Assembly: GCA_031291235.1 (NCBI GenBank)
Contig: JARLJL010000024.1
Coordinates: 50,338 to 114,337 of the forward strand
DNA length: 64,000 bases
Direction: 5' to 3'
Origin: Sulfuriferula sp.
GTDB taxonomy: Bacteria; Pseudomonadota; Gammaproteobacteria; Burkholderiales; Sulfuriferulaceae
Below are positions 58,814-64,000 of this stretch, piece by piece. The notes beneath the pieces are model-generated. The model was given only the letters and a program-made list of their open reading frames with translations, searched no databases and was not told where the DNA came from. The position numbers were made by a program, and so were the translations under genes. How positions within the stretch are numbered: the stretch's first letter is position 1; each line of letters begins with the position of its first letter.

Positions 58814-59403
58814 CATTTTCCCTGCGCATGATCCGGCGCTTGCCCATTGCACTCACAGCACTACGCGCACTGCTTGCGCCTGTCGTTGTATTGCTTGCTG
58901 TCAGTTACCCGAACCGCACACTGTTCGGCATCTGCCTTATCGCTGCATTTCTGTCCGATATCTTCGACGGCATCCTGGCCCGGCGTCTGCAGGTGGCAAC
59001 GCCCAATCTTCGCCGGCTGGACAGTATTGCCGACTCGATATTCTACGTAGCCGCCACATTTGCGGTATGGCATCTTGAACCGTCGGCCATCACAGCCCAC
59101 GCAACCGGGCTGGTCATACTAGGCGCATTGGAGATAAGCAGATATATCCTTGATATATGGAAATTCAAACGCGAAGCAAGCTACCACATGTGGTCGTCAA
59201 AACTGTGGGGCATTGCATTGTTCGCCGGTTTCTTTTCATTATTGGCGTTAGGCACTGCCGACCTGGCGGTCACGGCAGCGATCTATCTCGGCATACTCGC
59301 CGACATTGAGGGACTTGCCATCTCGATAGTATTACCCGAGTGGAAAACCGATGTACCGACGATCATCCACGCCTTTCGGCTACGCACGACAGCGTACCGC
59401 TGA
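58810..59403 (+). CDS. CDP-alcohol phosphatidyltransferase family protein
   Basis: The 197-residue membrane protein has about five hydrophobic segments and the family motif DIFDGILARR (about 52-61) followed by RLDSIADS (about 71-78). This matches DX2DGX2AR and X3DX3D, but the Gly normally four residues before the third Asp is Leu here. Such enzymes make phospholipids from CDP-diacylglycerol or CDP-linked substrates. Its start overlaps the earP stop as ATGA, and the SEL1 gene follows 19 bases later. The acceptor is unknown. Confidence 0.85.
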   Translation: MTFSLRMIRRLPIALTALRALLAPVVVLLAVSYPNRTLFGICLIAAFLSDIFDGILARRLQVATPNLRRLDSIADSIFYVAATFAVWHLEPSAITAHATGLVILGALEISRYILDIWKFKREASYHMWSSKLWGIALFAGFFSLLALGTADLAVTAAIYLGILADIEGLAISIVLPEWKTDVPTIIHAFRLRTTAYR

Positions 59404-59422
59404 TCGCTTTTGAGAAACAAAC

Positions 59423-60223
59423 ATGATTTATAAATTAACCCAAAGCCTGCTACTCGCCGTTACCCTGTTCGCAATTCAACCCAGCCATGCAGATAGCAAC
59501 GACGGTTTCCTCGCATACAGTCAGGGGGATTACGCCGCAGCGCTAAAGGAATGGAGTACCGCAGCGGCACAGGGAGACGCGCTCGCCCAATTGGGTCTGG
59601 GGCTAATGTACAAGCACGGACGCGGCGTGATCCAGAGCGACAGGCAGGCTGCCGACTGGTATCGCAAAGCTGCCGAGCAAGGCCTTGCTGCCGCGCAAAA
59701 CAACCTGGGCCTGATCTATGCCAACGGCGAAGGCGTGGCGCAGGATTACCGGCTGGCGGCAGCTTGGTACGGCAAGGCAGCCGCGCAAGGCATGGCCCAG
59801 GCGCAATACAGTCTGGGCATGCTCTATGCCGACGGGCAAGGCGTGACGCAGGATTATCGTGAGGCGGCGGCATGGTTCGACAAGGCAGCCGAACAGGCAT
59901 ACGCCCCGGCCCAATTTGAACTGGGCATGCTCTACGCCGGCGGCCAAGGTGTCGTGCAAAACTGGCAACAGGCCTTGACCTGGCTGCACCAGGCGGCCGA
60001 ACTCGGCTACACCCCGGCCCAGATCAAATTGGGGGTTATATACGAAAACGGCACAGGCGTTGCCGTCGATCTTGTAACAGCGCGCAAATGGTTCGGCATT
60101 GCCGGCGTTAAAGGTAATGCCGATGCCAACGTCAACCGCAACCGCCTCGAAAGCCTGATGACGCCGCAGCAGATTGCCGAAGCAAAACGCCTTGCACGCG
60201 CATGGCTGGCGCAGCACCCGTAG
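59423..60223 (+). CDS. Secreted SEL1-like tetratricopeptide repeat protein
   Basis: The 266-residue protein has a signal peptide (about 1-23) and then about six tandem SEL1-type repeats of 36 residues. Examples are LGLGLMYKHGRGVIQ, NLGLIYANGEGVAQD, LGMLYADGQGVTQDYREAA and LGMLYAGGQGVVQNW. The middle repeats are very similar at the DNA level, so recent duplication is likely. SEL1 proteins scaffold protein complexes in the periplasm; no partner is evident. The start follows GAGAAAC, and the last repeat is followed by a basic C-terminal helix. Confidence 0.88.
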   Translation: MIYKLTQSLLLAVTLFAIQPSHADSNDGFLAYSQGDYAAALKEWSTAAAQGDALAQLGLGLMYKHGRGVIQSDRQAADWYRKAAEQGLAAAQNNLGLIYANGEGVAQDYRLAAAWYGKAAAQGMAQAQYSLGMLYADGQGVTQDYREAAAWFDKAAEQAYAPAQFELGMLYAGGQGVVQNWQQALTWLHQAAELGYTPAQIKLGVIYENGTGVAVDLVTARKWFGIAGVKGNADANVNRNRLESLMTPQQIAEAKRLARAWLAQHP

Positions 60224-60335
60224 CCTGCCTGCGCTAGCGAAAATCCGCGGGTGCAGACATAAGCAATGCAGCTTCATGATAGCGGCAACAAGGGCTACAA
60301 TTAAAACATCCGCATATGCAGGAGTATCGCCCTAC

Positions 60336-60722
60336 ATGAAATCGCTAGCCGATCCATCGACGCCATTCCGGACAAACTCAACGCCGCAGTTCCTCTACGT
60401 CAAGATACCGGTTGCCGCAGGTGCGGCAGATCCGTTTCACCAGCTGGAAAACAGGCTGGATCATATGCTTAAGGATCAAGGGATAGGCTCGGTAGCCGGC
60501 TGGGGCGACTCGCTCGACGACGGGCAAAGCGGCATCCGCGCCATCGCCTTCACCCGCATCGATATCGACGTCGCCGACATCGGAACAGCGCGCACAATAT
60601 TGCAGACTATACTTCCCGGCCTCGGCGCTCCGGCAGGTACAGAGATCCATTATTCAATCAGGCACAAGCATTACGAAGATATTTATACAGCGCCGGGATG
60701 GCTGCTGGAGCAAGCTTCGTAA
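60336..60722 (+). CDS. Conserved hypothetical protein
   Basis: I do not recognise a family. With the start at MKSLADPSTPF (60336) the protein has 128 residues. It is soluble, with an alpha/beta pattern: FLYVKIPV (strand), a helix DPFHQLENRLDHMLKDQ, the Gly-rich turn GIGSVAGWGDSLDDGQSG and ALL-type strands FTRIDIDVADIG. An AGGAG lies 12 bases before the ATG, a little far. A terminator follows at 60737, so it ends a transcript. Nothing nearby suggests a role. Confidence 0.6.
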   Translation: MKSLADPSTPFRTNSTPQFLYVKIPVAAGAADPFHQLENRLDHMLKDQGIGSVAGWGDSLDDGQSGIRAIAFTRIDIDVADIGTARTILQTILPGLGAPAGTEIHYSIRHKHYEDIYTAPGWLLEQAS

Positions 60723-60736
60723 ACACAAAACGCTTC

Positions 60737-60764
60737 ACAGGCCCCGCCCGGAGCCTGTGTTTTG
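60737..60764 (+). terminator. Rho-independent terminator after the gene at 60336
   Basis: CACAGGC (60737-60743) pairs with GCCTGTG (60754-60760) around a ten-base loop and is followed by TTTT; an A-run precedes it. This is a short but normal intrinsic terminator, 15 bases after the stop codon. Confidence 0.65.
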
Positions 60765-60784
60765 CAATGTCGCGAACGTACAGA

Positions 60785-61215
60785 TCAGGTATGGGTCATC
60801 GTTCGAAACTGCAGCAGCTCGGCAATCGTCAATTTCGGAAAACCGTGCAGATCGGCGAAAGCATCGATATCGTCGCCCCGCATCATCTCGCCGTCATCGC
60901 GCATTAGTTCGCATAGCACCGCTGCTGACTTCAGCCCGGCCAGCCGGGCAAGGTCGACGGATCCCTCCGTATGTCCCTTGCCGGCCCAGCACCCCTGCAG
61001 TATGCACGCGCAAGGGAAAAACATGCCCCGGCCGCGCCAGATCCTCGGGCAGCGCAGCGTCGTCGATGGCAGCGCGTATCGTCGCCAGCCTGTCCGCCGC
61101 AGAAACGCCCGTGGGGAGTTTCGCCCCGCCCTGAAGATTTTCGCTGTCGGCAACGCACCGGACAACGTCGCCAGTTTAGCATTGCACAAAACGCGCGATA
61201 TGCTGGCTGACCAAA
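60785..61215 (-). pseudogene. ribB: Relic of ribB (3,4-dihydroxy-2-butanone-4-phosphate synthase), frameshifted
   Basis: Read on the minus strand, 61112-60980 encodes [18 protein letters not shown], then [17 protein letters not shown] and [10 protein letters not shown]. From 60976 a different frame continues with [20 protein letters not shown] and ends LTIAELLQFRTMTHT before a TGA. Together they match the C-terminal half of RibB. One extra A near 60979 splits the two frames. The N-terminal part, about the first 80-90 residues, is missing, and the sequence before 61112 has more frame changes. A functional ribB or ribBA should lie elsewhere. A short lipoprotein gene starts on the other strand at 61306. 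Confidence 0.82.
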
Positions 61216-61305
61216 ATGGCGGCTGTTTGCCATACAAGGGAAAATATCGTTTAATTCAATTTATTTGCGCCGACATCCGCTATTTCACTATTTTTGGGAG
61301 CATCC

Positions 61306-61521
61306 ATGTTGAAGCACAACTATACAAACCTGGCCATCATCTCCATTGCCTGCAGTCTTTTTTCGGGATGCTCTTCGCAACAGCTTTATGCCACAGGACA
61401 AGCATATCAACGTAATCAGTGCCAGCAGCTGCTTGATCAGAACGAACGCGACAACTGTCTGAGCAAAACGAACACGAGTTACGAAGATTACAAACAGGAT
61501 ACCGACACAACAAACAAGTGA
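61306..61521 (+). CDS. Small lipoprotein of unknown function
   Basis: The 71-residue protein has a lipoprotein signal peptide with the lipobox SLFSGC (lipidated Cys at about 22) and a short mature part with Cys in a QCQQLLDQNERDNCL segment that could form a disulfide, followed by a polar tail. GGGAGC precedes the ATG. It resembles small Cys-containing lipoproteins seen in many proteobacteria, but I assign no function. It lies just beyond the ribB relic, in an accessory region. Confidence 0.7.
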   Translation: MLKHNYTNLAIISIACSLFSGCSSQQLYATGQAYQRNQCQQLLDQNERDNCLSKTNTSYEDYKQDTDTTNK

Positions 61522-61609
61522 TGCAAATATCATCACATCAAAATCCGTCAGCCGCTTTGACATTCCGGACGGGTCGTACCCAATCTCATAGCGTATCAAT
61601 AAGCAAATA

Positions 61610-61636
61610 CTGAAAATGGACGCCTGCGGTTATAAT
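61610..61636 (+). promoter_or_regulatory. Candidate promoter for the DUF4260 gene
   Basis: A perfect TATAAT stands at 61631-61636, 35 bases before the ATG at 61671. CTGAAA at 61610-61615 is the best -35 candidate with a short 15-base spacer. The start is preceded by AGGAGCG. Confidence 0.45.
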
Positions 61637-61670
61637 CCCCCATCAGTCATCCTTCATATCAGGAGCGATC

Positions 61671-62084
61671 ATGTCAGGTGCGACCACAGGTTCCGTCCGA
61701 TTCATACTCAGAATCGAAGGGCTTTGCGTATTGCTGGCGATGCTGCTCGCCTACGCCAGACTTGACTTGGGCTGGGGTACTTTCGCGCTGTTCTTCCTCA
61801 CGCCGGATCTTTCCATGCTGGGCTATCTTGCCGGCCCGCGAATCGGCGCCGTATCGTACAATCTCGCCCACTCGTATATCGGGGCGATTATCTGTCTGCT
61901 TGCCGGTTATCTGCTGGCGGCGCCGGCACTGACTGCTGCCGGCATGATCTGGTGCGCGCATATCGGCTTCGACCGGGCGCTGGGTTACGGTCTCAAGTAT
62001 GCGTCCGGCTTCGGTTTTACGCATCTGGGACGGATCGGACGCATGGCCGGAGCCATCCCCGATACGGCTGTCACCAACAAATAA
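61671..62084 (+). CDS. DUF4260 membrane protein
   Basis: The 137-residue protein has about four membrane segments and the family blocks FFLTPDLSMLGYLAGPRIGA (about 41-60) and HIGFDRALGYGLKYASGFGFTH (97-118, given here only by position of its Asp-Arg and Tyr-Gly residues). These match DUF4260, a small integral membrane family found beside diverse genes. The function is not known. A GNAT acetyltransferase gene follows after 19 bases, so the two may be co-transcribed. Confidence 0.88.
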   Translation: MSGATTGSVRFILRIEGLCVLLAMLLAYARLDLGWGTFALFFLTPDLSMLGYLAGPRIGAVSYNLAHSYIGAIICLLAGYLLAAPALTAAGMIWCAHIGFDRALGYGLKYASGFGFTHLGRIGRMAGAIPDTAVTNK

Positions 62085-62103
62085 CCGAATCTGCGAGACC
62101 GGC

Positions 62104-62532
62104 ATGGATACCAGAATATTTATCGCGCAATCCGATCAGGAAATACAAAACTGCTTCCCCGCATTCAAGGCGCTGCGTCCGCACCTGAGTGCGAGCAACT
62201 TTCTGCCACAGGTGCGGCGACAGCAAGCGCAAGGCTATCAGATGCTCGCACTTGAGCATGAACGCAGAATCAGAAGCGCCGCCGGATTTCGCATCGCCGA
62301 ATTCCTGGCATGGGGACAAATCCTGTACATAGACGACCTCATCACCCTGCCCGACCAGACCCGGCACGGCTACGGCGGCAAACTGCTGGACTGGCTTATC
62401 GCCCATGCGCACAGCCGGCAATGTCAGGGCCTGCATCTCGATAGCGGATACATGCGCCACGACGCTCACCGGCTGTACCTGCATAAGGGTTTTCAGCTCA
62501 GCAGCCACCATCTGGCGTTAAAATTCGAGTAA
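62104..62532 (+). CDS. GNAT-family N-acetyltransferase
   Basis: The 142-residue protein has the GNAT fold, with strand [18 protein letters not shown] (about 76-93) leading to the acetyl-CoA pyrophosphate loop [12 protein letters not shown], a [10 protein letters not shown] strand and the C-terminal [11 protein letters not shown]. The acceptor is not known. The start at 62104 is chosen because the open frame upstream overlaps the DUF4260 gene and lacks similarity. Confidence 0.87.
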   Translation: MDTRIFIAQSDQEIQNCFPAFKALRPHLSASNFLPQVRRQQAQGYQMLALEHERRIRSAAGFRIAEFLAWGQILYIDDLITLPDQTRHGYGGKLLDWLIAHAHSRQCQGLHLDSGYMRHDAHRLYLHKGFQLSSHHLALKFE

Positions 62533-62627
62533 CGCGTCTTTCGATCGCAGCAATGCGATTACGCTGCATGAATAGATCGAGCGGAAATTCCGCTCCCCGA
62601 CAACGACTCGACACTTACGGACTGCCC

Positions 62628-64000
62628 ATGAATGCTCCTGACAAAGTAATAACCGACGCACCCAAGGCCATATACCTAAAGGACTACACCGTACCGTCCT
62701 ATCTGATAGCGACAGTAGACCTGCATTTCGACCTGTTCGAAGACCATGCACTGGTTACCTCACGCCTCGCCCTGAGCGCCAATCACGACCGCACGCAGGG
62801 CGCGCAGCCGCTGATACTGCAGGGTGAAAAGCTGCAACTGCATTCGGTCAAGCTGGACGGCCGCTTGCTGCCTGCCGAAGCTTACCGGCTTGGCGAGGAA
62901 AACCTGACGATTGCCGATGTACCGGCATCGTTCACACTGGAGATCGTGACCGAAATCCGCCCACAGGACAACAAGGCGCTGGAAGGCCTGTACAAATCCG
63001 GCGGCCATTTCTGCACCCAGTGCGAAGCACAGGGTTTCCGCAAGATCACCTACTTCCTCGACCGCCCCGATGTGATGGCGAAATACACCACGACCATCGT
63101 TGCCGACCGCAAATACACGCAACTGCTGTCCAACGGCAATCTGGTGGATAGCGGCGAACTGGCCGACGGCAGGCATTGGGCGAAATGGGTAGATCCGTTC
63201 AAAAAACCCAGTTACCTGTTCGCGCTAGTAGCCGGCGACCTGGCCATGCTGGAAGACACCTTCACCACCCGCTCCGGTCGCAGCGTCGCCCTGCGCATCT
63301 ACGTCGAGCATCACAATCTGGATAAAACCGCGCACGCCATGCAATCCCTGCAACATGCCATGCGCTGGGATGAGGCAACGTTCGGACTGGAATACGATCT
63401 GGATATTTACATGATCGTGGCTGTCGACGATTTCAACATGGGCGCGATGGAGAACAAGGGGCTCAACCTGTTCAATTCCAAATATGTGCTGGCCAAGCCG
63501 GAAACCGCCACGGATATGGATTTCGACGGCATAGAGAGCGTGATCGGCCACGAATATTTCCACAACTGGACCGGCAACCGCATCACCTGCCGCGACTGGT
63601 TCCAGCTTTGCCTCAAGGAAGGCCTGACCGTTTATCGCGACCAGGAATTCACCGCCGACCAGCGTTCGCGCGCGGTCGGCCGCATCGCCAACGTCCGTAC
63701 GCTGCGCTCGTCGCAGTTCCCCGAGGACGCCGGCCCGCTGGCGCATAATGTCCGCCCGGACAGCTACAATGAAATCAACAATTTCTACACGGCGACCGTC
63801 TATGAGAAGGGCGCCGAGATCATCCGCATGCTGCGCTGCCTGATCGGCCACGAGGCCTATCACAACGGCATGGCGCTTTATTTCGAGCGCTTCGACGGCA
63901 AGGCTGCGACGGTCGAGGATTTCCTGTCCTGTTTCGCGGAAAGCTCCGGGCGCGACCTGAGCCAGTTCTTCCTGTGGTACCGGCAGGCCGGCACGCCGAA
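62628..64000 (+). CDS. pepN: Aminopeptidase N (PepN), N-terminal part
   Basis: The gene runs off the right edge; 457 codons are visible. PepN is an M1 metallo-aminopeptidase. The GAMEN exopeptidase motif is at 272-276 and the zinc motif HEYFH at 308-312, with the third zinc ligand Glu331 in CLKEGLTV. The N-terminal domain begins [20 protein letters not shown]. The beginning is close to that of the E. coli enzyme. No ribosome site of consensus type precedes the ATG, and a second ATG lies two bases later out of frame. Confidence 0.95.
   Translation, partial: MNAPDKVITDAPKAIYLKDYTVPSYLIATVDLHFDLFEDHALVTSRLALSANHDRTQGAQPLILQGEKLQLHSVKLDGRLLPAEAYRLGEENLTIADVPASFTLEIVTEIRPQDNKALEGLYKSGGHFCTQCEAQGFRKITYFLDRPDVMAKYTTTIVADRKYTQLLSNGNLVDSGELADGRHWAKWVDPFKKPSYLFALVAGDLAMLEDTFTTRSGRSVALRIYVEHHNLDKTAHAMQSLQHAMRWDEATFGLEYDLDIYMIVAVDDFNMGAMENKGLNLFNSKYVLAKPETATDMDFDGIESVIGHEYFHNWTGNRITCRDWFQLCLKEGLTVYRDQEFTADQRSRAVGRIANVRTLRSSQFPEDAGPLAHNVRPDSYNEINNFYTATVYEKGAEIIRMLRCLIGHEAYHNGMALYFERFDGKAATVEDFLSCFAESSGRDLSQFFLWYRQAGTP

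Overview
The window is a gene-dense chromosomal segment of a Gram-negative bacterium, most likely a betaproteobacterium of the Nitrosomonadales type. The envelope genes (tol-pal, bam, lptFG, lpxK, kdsB, an OmpA-type porin), the rhamnosyltransferase EarP, the dusB-fis-purH-purD order and the pepA-holC-valS block facing lptFG support this. The taxon is an inference from gene content and order; no rRNA gene is present. Genes for a YeeE-type and a TauE/SafE-type transporter fit a sulfur-oxidising or sulfur-handling lifestyle but do not prove it.

Layout, left to right. 1-8.9 kb (minus strand): the tail of a promoter-separated YeeE gene, then one tightly packed run ruvC-ruvA-ruvB-ybgC-tolQ-tolR-tolA-tolB-pal-cpoB-queE-queC. 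9.0-13.2 kb (plus): an YheT-type hydrolase, phosphomannomutase/phosphoglucomutase, mog and an ompA-like gene ending in a strong terminator. 13.25-14.70 kb: an AT-richer segment with one secreted protein bearing two DTG motifs, bracketed by a 35-bp perfect direct repeat derived from the 3' end of hrpA. 14.66-25.5 kb (minus): a GGDEF protein, scpA, scpB, rluB, a small unknown gene, the CrcB/DUF190 pair, TauE/SafE, a lone CbiM-like permease, a winged-helix/GHKL/STAS-like regulator and hrpA. 25.7-34.9 kb (plus): dapA-bamC-metallo-hydrolase, then exbB-exbD-Kdo-transferase-like gene-lpxK-ycaR-kdsB-adk and rlmD.

34.9-48.7 kb is mostly minus: an HDOD gene, then (plus) a Bax-inhibitor-1 gene, then the ten-gene directon dusB-fis-purH-purD-tsaC-hemF-bifunctional PBP-hemA-prfA-prmC. 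49.0-52.5 kb holds a PepSY-type membrane protein, an RDD protein and lptFG. 52.5-60.2 kb (plus): pepA-holC-unknown-valS-earP-CDP-alcohol phosphatidyltransferase-SEL1 protein. 60.3-62.6 kb looks accessory: an unknown gene with a terminator, a frameshifted ribB relic, a small lipoprotein, a DUF4260 membrane protein and a GNAT acetyltransferase. pepN begins at 62628 and runs off the right edge.

The genes serve core functions: Holliday-junction processing, outer-membrane constriction and integrity, queuosine precursor synthesis, LPS assembly, chromosome condensation, purine and heme synthesis and translation termination. The most unusual structure is the 13.25-14.70 kb cassette. No tRNA, rRNA, CRISPR array, known insertion sequence or recombinase gene was seen.
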